A stretch of 64,000 nt of DNA from the NCBI GenBank assembly GCA_003993805.1, contig RSEF01000003.1, positions 83,411,133-83,475,132 on the forward strand, read 5' to 3'. The notes under the pieces were generated by a model. The model saw nothing but the letters and a program-made list of their open reading frames with translations. It ran no database searches and had not been told where the DNA came from. Source of the stretch: Himantopus leucocephalus. Lineage: Eukaryota; Chordata; Aves; Charadriiformes; Recurvirostridae. Of this stretch, positions 13,101-26,690 are shown one piece after another; position 1 is the stretch's first letter; each line of letters begins with the position of its first letter. The position numbers were made by a program, and so were the translations under genes.

Positions 13101-16100
13101 TATGCTTTTGTCCTTCTGGCTATATTGTGGGGTGGGTTTTTTGAAGCTCCAGTGGATCGTCTTCTCTGGTTTTTATTTCCTCGGTGTATTTATAGAGGGA
13201 AATAACATCCTCACGGAGATTTCTCTTTTTCTTTTTTGTTTTTTTCAAATAAATTCTTTTAGGATTTGTGCTCGTTATTGAATGTACATTACACCGGTGA
13301 TCTGAATAGACATTCTCAGGGAGTTTTCCAGTCTGAGTTTATATTTCTGGAAACTTACATGGTTAGAGCTGGATATAATATTTCAACTAGATCATACTTG
13401 TTCATTAACATTTTGCTATCAAATCTAGGAATAGTTTGACAACTTCCTTCTAAGCTATATCTTTTAAAGAACAATATTGGTGGGATAGATTGTGAAAAAG
13501 TCACACACACAGTCACTTTCCTTTTACTGTCTTTTCTCATGGATAAGTTCCTAGTTCGTAACAGAGATGCCTCTTTCTTTCTAGTCACTTAGTACGTGTG
13601 CACATAATCATTTGAGGTATGTACTGAATATGAAAGGACCAAATGCAGATTCCACCATGCCACAAACACACTCTTTTTCCTTTGTCCCAAAATTATGACA
13701 TTTCACCGTTGCGAAACAAGCAGTCAATCATTGTCATAATAAATACACATGCAGAAAGATGGCCAGTATCCCCAAAATGTGTGTTCTCACTAACATTAGC
13801 ACACAGGTTGTAATGCCACTGTTGTCTGTGAATCTGAAATTCATTGAAATGAGAGCTGACTGGCAGTTTTCACATTCCATCTAGTAGTAGTAACACTATT
13901 AGTAGCCTCTGTGTTAGACAGCTGCAAAGATCAGCCTTACACTTTGGCAATGTGTCTCATATATTTAACCATCAACTGAGGGACAGTCGTCATAGTCAGG
14001 CTCCTTCTTCCTGGGAGCTATATACACAAGGTATGCAAGAACTGTAGTTTTGCACTTTGAGATGATCTTAATAAGCCACTGACTTTGAGTTACAAGCAAA
14101 AACTATAGTAGAGCTGCCTCTGACTCCGGGGGACTCCCAAAGACTGCATGACCAATTTTTATATTTCACTGTTAAATTTACCTCTGTTCCCATTACTTGA
14201 CTCCTAAAGATCAACCACAAAGAGAAAACTTCCTCATGAATGACAGTGTGACACATTGTTACCAATAGTTTTTATTACACACTCTAATTCCTTGCACCAG
14301 AGTTCTGAACATTTATTGGTGCTAAAATCAATAATTGATGAAGTCTAGATCTAAACTTTACTCAGGCTATGTATCCCTTCTAAAAAACTTAGGAGTAGGA
14401 AGTTATCCACACATAGGTGTCTACATATACATGTAAGCATGTACATGTCCAAAATCTGATCTGCATGTGTGCAAGGTATATTAAGTCCTGCAGGCACAGG
14501 ACAATTGCTGCTGGATTCAGTTGTCCGCACACGGGTAGTAGTATTTGAGGTGCTTTGATGCATCCCTTCTGATCTTAGCTGCTAGTTCAGAAGGTTGTGG
14601 TTGTCCTGCGGGTCTTCAATGCTTTTCATCCTGTCATGGGTGGGTGTTCTCAAATACTCTAGGGGGTTTCAGATGTCATCAGACTCCTATAGTTAGATAA
14701 CCAAGTCAAGCTCTAGATTTACATACAAATGTAGCTTTCACAAATGTAGGTACTGTAGAGTCCCATAGTCTTACGTCCAAGTGCTGTACTGAAACCAATC
14801 CTTACAATGTTATATCTTTCTCAGGTAGTTCCTTACCTGGCTTATCTTTTTTGTACCACTCACCAACTTCAAAAATTTAATTAAAATACCATGTCATTCA
14901 TTTTATGGAAAGATAGGCAGGTTAGTCTTACCACTTCTACTTGGCATATAATTACACTATTTTCTCAAAGGTAGATACCTGCAGATATTATTATAGTCAG
15001 TCTTTATAAAGACCATGTGAAATTTCATCCAACTTTTTTCTATTCATCCTGTTTTCAGTTATGTCTTGCAGGGTTTTAATGTAAGGTCTGACAAACCATT
15101 CATGTAGGAAACAAGGACAGTAAGCCAAAATCAGCTGTCAAAGGAAAAGATGTACAGTTGAAAAACCTGAACAGAATTGCAGTGTAAGTGAAAACATTTT
15201 TCTCTATATTAATATCTTAAATAAATTCTAATTTTTAAAGCATGAAAGAGGCACTTGACATGAGATGTAAAACACAGACTTTTATTTATTATTTTAAAAG
15301 GTGTGCAAAGATTAAAAAAAATAGATCAGATTCTTTACAATATGATGCTCTTTCCCCCCCACACCCCAAGTTATCCTTGCATTTAAATTGCAATCATATG
15401 TCAACAGTGAGCAATTAGATGAAACACCTCACACATTTTTGCGGGCAGGGGAAGCACACTTTGTATTTGAAAACAAGAATTTACTGATAGTCTAATTAAA
15501 GTCTTAATAGTCTAATCAAAGAGTTAATATTAGTCTGTTTAGAATTGTACCAGCCCTTATAGTCCAAAGGATCCAATTACAGACCATTCCAAATTAAGTT
15601 ACACTTAAAGCTGACACACATAAACATTCTAATGTCTACCATCTTTTTTGAGGTTACACTTGATATTTTCAGTGTGTTGTTGTGGCAAGTCATGAGCATT
15701 GCAACTTCTTTTGAAATTAATTTTCACAATGGGGGCTTGTTCTACCTTGTTGTTGGGTGTCCTTGAGGTTATTTGTTACATTTGCTAACTGTCACCTTAT
15801 TTTTTTCACAATTTATTTTTTATTCTTTATCTCAGAATGTCATGTTATATGTAAGGTTTACGTATGCTGGCTACTTTTCATGGTGCTCTCTGTTACTTGC
15901 GAAGCTAGTCCTACTCTGTTCCCAGGGCTGCATTCCTTTAGCAAATAGTAATTGACCATTTCTGCATAGTGTTTATAGGTCTGGGACATCTGGTATCATG
16001 CTGTGCCTGCACTTTCAAGGCCTGTGATATCGTCTTGTGGTACGTTTAGGGATGCCTGTTATAAACCGTTATTTGACTTCAACAGCCTTCAAGTTTCCTG

Positions 16101-18989
16101 GGTAATGCTTTATTAGTACGATATAGTCAAAGATAAACCCCAGTTTTAGGGTTTTAACAGTTGCCTGTACAAAAATGATGATTGATTAGAAGATATATGT
16201 GCATATCCGTAAATACACTATACTTTTGTAGCTACCTGCTATTAACATCTACTAGTTTTGGCATACCCCTCTGAATTCATCAAAATTGCTTCTCAACTCT
16301 ATGTTCAGCTACGTTTCCAGTACTCAGCTGTTTCCTGCACCTACCTCGCCATATCTAAAATCTCATATCTCCATTCCACTTCCTTACTGACTATATTGCT
16401 AGAACTAAGTATATAGTTCTTCCATTTGAGATGGGAAATGCTACAAAAACGGAGATATCACAGAAAAGTAAGTAATTCTGAATACCTTCAGAATGCTTCA
16501 GTTGCCCAAAAGATAATTCTACAGTCAAGATAGTCCTTGAAAAGATTCATTTCTTTCTTCCAGGAGTTACATTTTTGTTCCACTTCTATCACGTTTGTTT
16601 AATCAAATACAACTTTGTTACACACAGATCAAATGTAGAATGGTGAGACTAACTAGCTGCTGTAATTTTTTGTAATGAAACTTTTGAAGTGCCCTCTGTT
16701 TCCATTTCTTTAGCTGTAACTCTCTGATGAGCTAATTGGACTCCTTCAAAAGCATTAATGACTGATGGAGACTGGAGGGAGAGACATAAGGAGAGAAAAA
16801 GCTCTACTGTTTGCATCCCTAATCTTCTGTTGCAAGATCAGTTTGCATAGTCTCTCCTATCATTTCTCTCTCTCTCCTTGACTTTCTGACTTCCAGAAGT
16901 TATACTCAAAGACTGGGAGAGAAGAAAGTATGAGAAAGTACAGGAATACAGAATATAGGTCATTATGATTAAAACTTAGTAAAAAATTGAAGGCAATATT
17001 ACAACTAAATTGGCAAATCTTTCTTCAAGCATTAAAAAGGATAAGGATATTATTTAAAAAGTCTAGTTCATACTTTTGTCTGAAAGGGGTATTTTTGAGG
17101 ATTTCATGGATTAAAACAAATATTTGATAAAAAACATATGCATATGTATGATGCCAATATATATACAAAAGTATGTTTTTCCTCCTCAACATGACTTTTC
17201 ATTTTGAATGTTAAGCTCAGTATGCATCATTTAAAACAATCAAAATACGTGTGAAGGGTTGTGAGTCTACCAAAAGGAAATTTATTCACTCAATTAAGCT
17301 TTTATTTTTTTCTCCTTTGAATGCATGAAAGAGATTTTGACTTTTCATTCAATTTTATATTTTGAAATTTTTATGAAACAGGAAAACTGATTTTCACCTA
17401 TCATCTAGAAGCTTACAGTCCGTAGAATAAACAGCAGTCGCAGAAGAAACATTGAAGGAGCATGCTTCCTATTCCCAAATCAAAATAAAATGGTCAGAAG
17501 AGCCCCAAGAGAACAAATAGCAGAGGAACGAGCAAAAGTACCAAGCAATGGGAGTGGAGTTTCCCTTCTTTTACTAGTGCTGTTATCACAGCTGGATGAG
17601 TCAAAGTGAAAGGTATCAATTTCAGTGTCAGCCTTCATTTTCTGATTATAACCATGTTTCCTGGACTGAACACATCTATTACTTCTAATGTGATCATTAA
17701 GAAGTGTTTTTATCCCCCCCGACTAAACAATGTTCACTAATCCACAAGAAGGTATTTCCTGTTATTTGAATAGATCATATACTTTTCAACTAAGCTATTT
17801 GCAAATGTAACAAAATCACAATGTCTTTGCCCAAATATGAAACTAAATCATGTAACTGGGGTGCTATGACATTTATGGGACCTATCCCTTCTATTAAAGA
17901 GAGGAAAACTTCAGAACTCATGTGTCTCACTTTGAACTATAACACAAAAGAGGCAATAATTTTGTTTTATACTTATCAAGCCATGAGAAAGGTAATTTTG
18001 CTTTTCAATATTTCTTTTCATTTCTGTGGGAATATGTAATGACTCCAGGAGAGATCACTGGATGTTTTCCTCGTTACCAGAAAGTTGATATGAGTTTTCA
18101 TTTCCTTCCTGGCTTCAAGTTAATATTTCTTCTAGATTTTCTTCTAGACCTTATAGTCACGTGTACCATATTAGTACACAATTTAATGATCTTCCATCAG
18201 CTTGTACTTCCTGAAGGGCTTTACTAACAGCTATAACATTAATATTAACAACGATACTGTTAATGCTTTCCTTTAATGCAGTTATTTAGTAAAACACACA
18301 CAAAACTTCAGATTTTTTTTCTCTTCCTAATGTCTTCTGAAACATGTAAGTTCTGGAAAACAGCAGCATGTGGTGCAGATTCAGCCTCTTAGCCAGCGTT
18401 CAGAGAAAAACTATGTTCACAGTTCTCATATAAGATCACCAGACATCCACTGTGGCTTTCAATATTCTTATGTGCCTTTACTCCCTGGTTACATATCTTC
18501 TAGTAAATTATGAAGTGACGGAAAATGTTCCTAGGCACTGGGACTTTATTCTCTGTATTTCCAAATAGTTAGAGCAGTCCTTGGTGGAGTTTTGGCCTTG
18601 ACCAACTAGTAGTGTACCATTTCCCGAGTAGAGCTGAAGCACTAGTATGCTCCAGAGATAATTTCCAATACTTGGATGCAGTTACTTGTCTCTGGGGTAA
18701 GAGAAAATAATCACATGAATGGAGACTGTTTTGTGCCATTTGCCTCAATATGAAGGAATGATCTCAGACACTTTCAATTTACGAGCCTAGTTTCCACCTC
18801 TATATTGAATATCTGTCATAAATTGATTAGTGGAACTGTTTGGCAAGATTTTAATGGCACAATTTTCACCTAAATAAAAACATTATGTGAGCTTCTGTTG
18901 AAAGCAGCAGAAGCAAAAAAAAAATACTGTGAAAATAAAATGGCAACGTTATTCTGCTTTTCATATAAATTGATTTCATTAAAAGCTTC
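10124..18989. other. AT-rich non-coding sequence
   Basis: Nearly 9 kb without a recognisable gene or transposon. Open frames are at most 77 codons. There are A/T homopolymer runs (for example near 12230-12350) and a short TTTA-type array around 12816-12832. One false duplication is listed separately at 12360-12420. Confidence 0.6.
12360..12420. repeat. Probable false duplication (30 bp x 2)
   Basis: Positions 12360-12389 and 12391-12420 are identical and are separated by a single N at 12390. This is the same contig-overlap signature seen near the start of the window. Confidence 0.88.
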
Positions 18990-19404
18990 TGAGCTGGTGA
19001 AGGATCTAGAGAACAAGTCTTATGAGGAGTGGCTGAGGGAAAAGCAGGCTGAGGAGAGACCTTACTGCTTTCTACAACTACCTGAAAGGAGGTTGTATAG
19101 AGGTGGGTGTTTGTCTCTTCTCCCAAGTAACAAGCGATAGGACAAGAAGGCATGGCCTCAAGTTACACCAGAGGAGGTTTAGATTAGATATTAGGAAAAA
19201 TCTCTTCACAGAAAGGGTTATCAAGCATTGGAACAGTCTGCCCAGGGAAGTGATTGAGTCACCATCCATGGAGGTGTTTAAAAGACATGTAGATGTGGTT
19301 CTTAGGGACACAGTTTAGTGGTGGATTTGGCAGTGTTAGGTTAATGGTTGAACTCGATGATCTTAAAGGTCTTTTCCAACCTAAATGATTCCATGATTCC
19401 ATGA
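18990..19404 (+). mobile_element. CR1 LINE 3' fragment
   Basis: A plus-strand CR1, truncated at its 5' side. It codes for the end of ORF2: from about 19103 the frame gives the [12 protein letters not shown] block, then the [13 protein letters not shown] block, and stops at 19316-19318. The 3' UTR follows with a GATGATCTTAAAGGTC motif and ends in two ATTCCATG units, the degenerate CR1 tail. Near 19030-19050 a stretch of about 20-25 bases normally found in the element is missing. The frame is almost intact over 70 codons, so this copy is not very old. Confidence 0.93.
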
Positions 19405-19835
19405 GGTGATAGTCTATGCTTGATCTTGCAAATTATTTGAGGTTCTGCACGCGGAGTCTTACTGAAGTTGCCAAAGTCCTTGTTATCTTCTCAGAGTTAG
19501 CAGTAAGTGCTCTGCTCACAAAAGGTTATCACTAATAAAGATCCACAATCTTGGCTGTTGTATTGCTTTCCAGGAAGTGGAGTCATCCAATATTCTTGCT
19601 AGTTAACATGGCCACTTTCCAGCTCTGCAGCAAGTTCTCAGTGATGTTATTTTTTCAGCTGATCAGTATCAGAATACTCGTATTCCTGTGTTGGAATATT
19701 CCTCTCTTTTCTGTTTCCTCTTCTCACACCTTTCCAACGTACACACTGCTCACATACTGTTACATCAAAGTACCAGAAAGTTTCCTGTCTTGGTGCCTGT
19801 TACATCCCTAAATCTCAAAGACATTGCATCAAGGG

Positions 19836-19896
19836 TTGTTTTTGTTTGGATTTTTTTTGTTTTGTTGTTTGTTTTGTTGGTTTGGGGTTTTTTAAG
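19836..19896. repeat. G/T-rich low-complexity tract
   Basis: About 60 bases of TTTGTTTT- and GGTTTGGGG-like sequence with no fixed period. It is the strand complement of the A/C tract type seen at 3281. Confidence 0.8.
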
Positions 19897-21238
19897 ATAT
19901 AAAATTAAGTTGTGGACAAGGTAGTTTTCTTCTATTTCTTTGCTCATTTACACAAACAGTTCATTTATTTGAAAGGATAGAATCTGCTGTCTGAAATACA
20001 GTTTGCAAAATTGTGAGGAAAGTAAACTGAAGTTCTTGAAACACAGAGCCAATAGTCTGGAGGCTACAGTTTCCGTAGGACAGAACTTCCCAAAAAAGCA
20101 TGTGCACCATTCGTGCCACTAACACCGTGAGATGTCCTGTGGGGCTACAGTTGCACAAAAACCTCAGAATGACCCTGCAAACAGAAGAAAAAAATTAATC
20201 CTGAACACAATGGGACTCAACTCACTCAAGTGTAGTCTTAATGGTTTAATGTTTGTGACTAATAGTTTAGCTGTAAAACATTAACAGAGTTTGAGACATT
20301 TTTTTATATATATATAAATACAATATAAAGCTCAGATTTGTATGTACATGATTAAAGTAGGTTACAACCTGGTACCACCTAAACTCCTCATCTGATTAGT
20401 CTGTTTATATTCCCACAGAGGATGATTCAGGTTACTTCTAGACTTGTCTTCTGAGGTGCACTGTGGTATCTGGTTTACATACTGCAGGTAGACACCCACA
20501 AAATGGGTTTCTTTTTTTCTGCCCAGATATAGAGCCATGGAAAATTAGTCTGGAAATCCTAGCTCCCTTGGTGGGGTGAAGTTCCTGGGACTAGGTAGAA
20601 TATTTCTTTAGTTGTATGACTTTCAGGCTCTTTTTATTATTGTACTAGTATTCCAGAAGGCAATTCAGCACACCCAGATTAAAAAACTGATTGCTGTTTA
20701 ACTTAGTTGTTCTAAATCTTTGTCTGCAGGACCTGACACATCTAAATTGAATAACCAGTTTAAGTGCTTGAAGTAAAAGATGCCAACAGACAATTTCTAG
20801 TAAAATAAGATTACAATCAGATGCTTTAAAATTACTTCACTCTTGAATTTTTGCTGTACAGTATTGTTACTTTATCTGTTGTTAGATCCTTATTATTTGT
20901 CTATTAAAGTTGTCATCAAGTATTTTATCTAGACTTATTTTTTCTTTGTATTTAAAATTACATGTGGGATTTTTCTGCCTGTGTATTGTACTCTTTGAGA
21001 ATTGCCATAGAATGTGAAATATGCTATGAGGAAGAAACAATTGCCATGAATTATTGAATGATTAACATCCCATGAAATTTTGTAGTAAAATGACTGTTTT
21101 CTGTAATATGCACAATATTAAAATCTAGACTATTTATTGCTGCCTATGATTTAATCCAAACGGGTGGACTCAGAGATAATACTGTTAATGCAGTAATAAT
21201 ACTTAAGATACATAAGTGAAAATACAAATATAAATTGT

Positions 21239-21344
21239 CACAGCTCCTCAGCTGGTATGAACCAGAACGTGCAATTAACTGAATTCAATACATCTCCATT
21301 TCAGTCAGTGGAGTTTTGTTGATATTCACCAGCAGATGATTCGT
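21239..21344. repeat. Relic of an ancient palindromic amniote repeat
   Basis: The left end has CTCAGCTGGTATGAACC and the right end TTGATATTCACCAGCAGATG. Their outer parts are imperfect inverted complements (CTGGT against ACCAG), with a TTTCAGTCAGTGGAG-like centre between them. This matches my memory of a widespread old family in birds and turtles whose consensus contains ATTTACACCAG arms around a CATTGACTTCAATGG centre. I cannot give a family name. Probably a dead non-autonomous DNA element. Confidence 0.55.
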
Positions 21345-21422
21345 CACATTATTTCTAATTTATATGTATCTTATTACAAGCAAGAAGAATAATGATGCAT
21401 CCAATTACCTTGGACAAAAAAA

Positions 21423-21732
21423 TGTGACTTAAACTAGTTTAAGGATATACAGTGAATATTCTCTTGTCAATCTTTGACATAATTGTTTGACTCGGACTTT
21501 TAACTGTTTTGTTTCGTTTTTTTAAGCTAATGTAGGATATTTCAGGTGAGGCACCTACATTACATAGTTACACATTTCTGGCNTGTGACTTAAACTAGTT
21601 TAAGGATATACAGTGAATATTCTCTTGTCAATCTTTGACATAATTGTTTGACTCGGACTTTTAACTGTTTTGTTTCAGTTTTTTAAGCTAATGCAGGATA
21701 TGTCAGGTGAGGCACCTACATTACATTTCTGG
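21423..21732. repeat. Probable false tandem duplication with an indel
   Basis: Positions 21423-21582 recur at 21584-21732 with one N at 21583. The copies differ by a few substitutions and by about 10 bases present only in the first copy (near 21564-21575). The junction N points to unmerged overlapping contigs. The indel could be a contig-end error or a real difference between the two haplotypes. Confidence 0.85.
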
Positions 21733-22852
21733 TCACTTGATTGCAATCATTTTATCTCCCTCTTAATAGCAGTATTTACTTCGAGCGTTCTGTGATTTTT
21801 ATTTTTAATAGTTGGGATATGAAGTTGCAGTCAGCATCTCACAAAAATGTTCTTGTTTCAGGAGTGGAAGAGCCTTCTTACATCTTTCAACTTTTCCTTT
21901 TCTTTTTCTGGTTTCCCTCAGGAATCACATTCTTCTTTGCTAGGAACTATTTTTACTCAATACCGTTAGACGTCTTGTTCAGTCTCTTCTGTTCTGTAGG
22001 TACAGGATGTCTTTCAAATTTCTGAGTTTTCTCAAGGGAAAGAATCTGAAAGGGAAAGAAGTAAAAGAGAGCATCTGTTGTTCTTTTCAGTGGCCAGTCT
22101 GGCCCAAACCACGACAAAAAGCCATAAAAAATAATTTGCATGGGGCTGGGGGGGGAAGAAAAAAAATAAAATTAATTTATTGTAGAAATAGTACAACGCA
22201 TTGCCGGTGTTTAGAATTCTTTTCTGTAATATTTTTTCTGTATTTCCACATTTTCAAACAGTTGTTTCAAAGAGTAGCTATGCCCATTGTTTTTTGCATA
22301 TTCATTTCTAGATTTTCAATTACTCCATCCCAACAGGATGCTTGCTTTTATAAATTTATTTTTACATTTTTATTAAAGATGGAGTTTAAAAAAAATCTTA
22401 AATTAATGTTACTGTTATGCTCAGCTCTTTCCTTCTGCTATGACTAATGTAGAAAAATGAGTTAGAGACATATACTCACAACCATTCCAAGAAACTACTC
22501 AAAGATAATAGAAATATATAGTCAGCTACATAAAGACAAAATAGAAATGTGTATTAAATTCAAAATAAAATGTTCTTGGAATATATCTCTGTTCCTTCCT
22601 TTCTTTCTCCAATAAAAGAAAGACATAAAAATTTCATAAATATGGGGCTACCTTTTGTTTTACCCTTCTCTATGAGGGTCTCAGATGTAGGTATTTATTT
22701 CTGTCACATGTTAGGTTATTTGCTCTCTCTTAAATAAAAAAAACCTCAGATGTTATCAAACTTCTATAGAAGCTGATACTCCAACACTTAAACAGTGCTT
22801 CAAACCCCACTGTAACATCTTATATATAAAAACGACCATCCTTAATGACCAA

Positions 22853-22950
22853 AAGTCCCTTCAGCTCAGCAGCCTGTCTCTAGTAACAGCCAGTAGCTCA
22901 ATAAATATCTTGGGAAAGAGCAGAACGGGTTAGGCACATACAGAAGCTCA
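22853..22950 (+). repeat. Possible ancient interspersed repeat
   Basis: The order of motifs AGCAGCCTGTCTCT, then ACAGCCAGTAGC, then GGGAAAGAGCAGAAC and GGCACATA resembles an old amniote repeat in which CCTGTCTCTGACAGTGGCC is followed by a GGGAA-GAGCAGAAC block. This is recognition from memory and heavily diverged, and I cannot name the family. Confidence 0.35.
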
Positions 22951-23719
22951 CTAGCTTCTAGTACCATGCAGCCAAAAAATTTCTTTTATGGAACAGTAAT
23001 GCTTTTTTATTCTATCCATTTGTCTAATTGATTTTTGTAGTCATGCAAAATTAGGAGTATTCATGTCTTGTGGCAATGGTTTTATTCTTTTTTTTTATAT
23101 TTTTTTTGAAGGTGACACCTTTTTATTTCATTAGGTTCCTCCACCATTCATGCTAAATGTTTACTGTCATCAATGAATGATTGTTCCTGATTTCTGCTGT
23201 CTGAGGCTCTTCTGATTTTAAAGACCAGAGCCACCAGAACCCTCAGACTTTGCTTTTACAGGCTGAATAGGTCTAGTCTACTAAGTTATTTGTAATATGC
23301 ATCATACATATAGATAAACTAGGAAGATTATTTATGTGTAAAAAGCTTTTCCTTAAGACTGAGAAGATTTAACACCTAAATCAGGAGGTAAATATAATGC
23401 AAAACGCTTGTAGTGCCAGTATTTTTGAATATACCTTCCTCAAAGTTCCCAGACACTTTTGAATGAGCAAGTGTTGACTTACGCTGCATTTCAGGCCTTC
23501 ACTTACACCTCTAATACTATAATATACTTTATGCAAGTTGTCCACACACCTGTTTTGCTGCTTCTAAGTTAATAAGGAATGGAATAAAAAATTCCAATCC
23601 CTCAGCTTCTTCCGATGCAGAAAAACAATTTAAAATAACCAACTGGAGAATTTAAACTCTTATTAACAGAGATGAATTTAGCCCCAGAATTATAAGAAAT
23701 GCATCAGTCTCCTAGGGGC

Positions 23720-23768
23720 ATTAACCAGAACGTGTAATTACATCAGTATATTTTCAATACATATCTCT
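23720..23768. repeat. Partial relic similar to the repeat at 21239
   Basis: Positions 23723-23740 match 21260-21277 at 17 of 18 bases (AACCAGAACGTG then T/C AATTA). A second shared block TTCAATACAT follows in both. Two shared blocks in the same order argue for a common repeat origin rather than chance, although the copy here is short. Confidence 0.4.
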
Positions 23769-26630
23769 CTTTTTCCTTCATTCTCTTTTTCTTTCTCTTT
23801 AAATATTCATCACTAAATGAAAGAAAATAAAGTGAATTTTGTGGATGGCTCATCATATAGATGAACAACAGGTTCAAATGTCCCGATTACCAGAGAAGAC
23901 ACACTTCTCTGCTGTCATAGTGACCCAGACCTTCTGAGTTGTAGGAAAAATATAAAATCTGTCATGGGTTACTTGGAAAAACAGAAATACTGTTAATGAA
24001 GGAATTACATTGACAAAGAAGGCTTATAACCAAGATTCTGGACTTTGATTTTAGAGTCTTCTCTCATTATAAAATCAACCTTGGCACTAATCATGTTGAA
24101 ACTTGCAAAGGTTCCCTGCGATTGTAGTATATTTACATAAAATAATAACAATATTGAATAGCAAAGCATGATTTCAGAACAAAATAATATGCAATTCTAA
24201 TTGCCTAACTCATTTTTAAAATCAATTCAGAGTAAAGGTCAGCCCCAAGGTCCTCAGTAAGTTTTCTTTTTCATACTTACGGCATAATAAAAAGAAAGCC
24301 TGAATAGTCTTGCTCACAGAACTACAGACAGTGCTTAGCTGGTTGCAGTGTCTTCAAATGATTACCGCTTGGTCGTTTATAACAATAAAATAAGCTGAAA
24401 CACATGGGATAAAACATATAAACTATAAAACTTTATAACTTAAGTACTGCTGGCCATGTGTAAAGACTGTATGCTCCTCCATGTAGGAGCCTGGCATTCT
24501 GATATTTCTAACTGTATAGGCCTTTAAAAATTGTTACTTTCCTTTCAGATATATGAACAGCAGCAGTCTAGAGCGTGATGCTTCAGCTTGCTCTTCAGAG
24601 CAACTGTTCACATCATTAGGACAACTATCTTCAAAAGAGTCTGAAGACCTTGACTGCCTGAAGAGTTGTGGGAAGCTCCAGGGCTTTGTTGCTACTTCAA
24701 GACCAGTTATGTTACACACGCAAGGATAAAAATGCAAAACTGGTCCAAAACTGAAAACTGGTTCTCCCATATCTTTCATAGAAAGAAATATTATATGTAA
24801 CAGATATATCAACTATATCAAAATGTCAGGTACATACTGAGTACATCAAGACTCCTTCATCTGTGGTTAATGTTCTCTCTAAGTAATGCTTTATTCATTG
24901 AGTAGTGTTAGTGATATCACTGGGATGATTTGCAATGTAAATTACTGTTCATTCTGAATCAGGGTGACAGAATTTGACTAAAACAGGATAAAATGAAGAG
25001 TGAGTAAAAGAAATGTGAATCACTTCAAATTACAGCTCTAGAATGAAACCCTGAACTATAAAACTATTTATGAGCTTCAGATGCTGAGGATATAAACGAG
25101 CCCTGTTTGCTCATGCTTGAATGTCTGTGATAGAGAACTGTGACCACAAAATCTTTACATGTAAACTCAAAATTCTAATTGCTATCTGATCTATGGATAG
25201 TCTATTAATTTCCTTTATTAATGTATTTTGGCTAGAGTCCTCAACAGACAAGAGGATTATTTAATAATACTCTGGAAAGAACTCTGCAACATTTGTATCT
25301 GGTATGAGACAGAATTTGACCATTAATTGATCATTAATGACTAATGTTCAGGAAAAAAAAAAAGCCAAAACCCAAACCCAGAGAGTTATATGTTTCAAAT
25401 ACAATGTGTAGTATAGATACTTTGCAGCAATCTGGCTTCAGTGCCCAGCACCTCAGAAGCCAATTTGGCATTTCTGCTTTCGGAAACATCCTGCCAGAGT
25501 AGTGGTTTACTGTTTGCTTTCTAAGGTTTTGAGGAGAGCCTGTCCAGTGGTACAGATAGCCTTCTGCGGTTTCTTTCAATTCTTCTCTGGCTGTTTTGTT
25601 TACTTGTGGAGAAGGCAGTTACAAACCTCTTTGATTAGGGATGCACAGCTGTAAATGAGATTCTAGAAAACTAAGGTTCAGATCATCAGAAGACTGACTC
25701 TGGGAACACAGCCTAAGACCTGTAGTCATTGTGTATGTTAGCTGAGGTGCTATGGATCACGTTCCTGTTGTCTGTCTTGTATGTACTTTAAGGATGGCAT
25801 TGAGCTCACCTTTATCCTATAAAACCAGGCATTTAGTTAAAGCTAGATGTTTAGCTAGCTGAAAACTAGCTTACATATGATACCTAACTTTTAAAAAAAA
25901 AAGTATAAAGGTGCTAGTTCCTATGTGCCCTTGTTGAAATATATGGATTTTTTCCCTCAAGACACTTGTGAAACAAGTTTATTTCTATGTCCCATTGCAT
26001 TCCCAATCACATCCAGAGTGGCCTACTTATTAGTGATACCATGCACCTTTACATATGTCAAATACTTTTAAATTTAACATACACTATGTTACTAAAAATA
26101 AAATGAAAATAAATGTAATTATTTGCAAATATACCAGTTAACTGTCAGAATCAAATAATAATAGTATTAATAGCAAAAATTTTACAAGAAACTTTCTCAT
26201 TTCATTTAATCTATTCAGAAATAGTCTCAATCATAGTTATTTTTTGATTTCACTTTTAAAGGGTTTTCACCATAATAAAGTTTCAAATGTTATATAAAAG
26301 CTTTTTTTTTCCTATTTACAAGTTCCACAGTACACCCTTTAGCAATGATTCCATAGCTACTTAGCTTAGCTTCCATCTTTAGTTCTCCATTGTCAATTAA
26401 AATCAATAAGTCCATCTCCTGTTATTACCCTGAATCAAGTCACCTTGCAGCCTTCTTTATTATTCATCCAAGCTGCACTTCCTGTGGACATTCCTCTTCC
26501 TGAAACATTTGTAATTTTAAAATAAAGATACTGAAATAAAGACACACTTTCATACAGATCTTACTTTAGTTATGTTTGTGACATAACCAGGATTAGTATT
26601 TTTATACATTGTTTGCCATTACTCATTTTT

Positions 26631-26690
26631 GAGCCCAGTCCCATTCTCATGGATGTCAATGTCACAAAGAACATTGGCTTTAATAGAATA
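26631..26690. repeat. Possible relic of the ancient palindromic repeat
   Basis: GAGCCCAGTCCCATTCTCATG followed by GGATGTCAATGTCAC and ACATTGGCTTTAAT has the spacing of the CCCATTG...CAATGG palindromic core seen in that old family. It is strongly diverged. Confidence 0.35.

Noticed and set aside
22007..22447. 146-codon open frame
   Set aside because: Low-complexity, rich in K and F, no domain, and overlaps another random frame; best explained by chance in AT-rich DNA.
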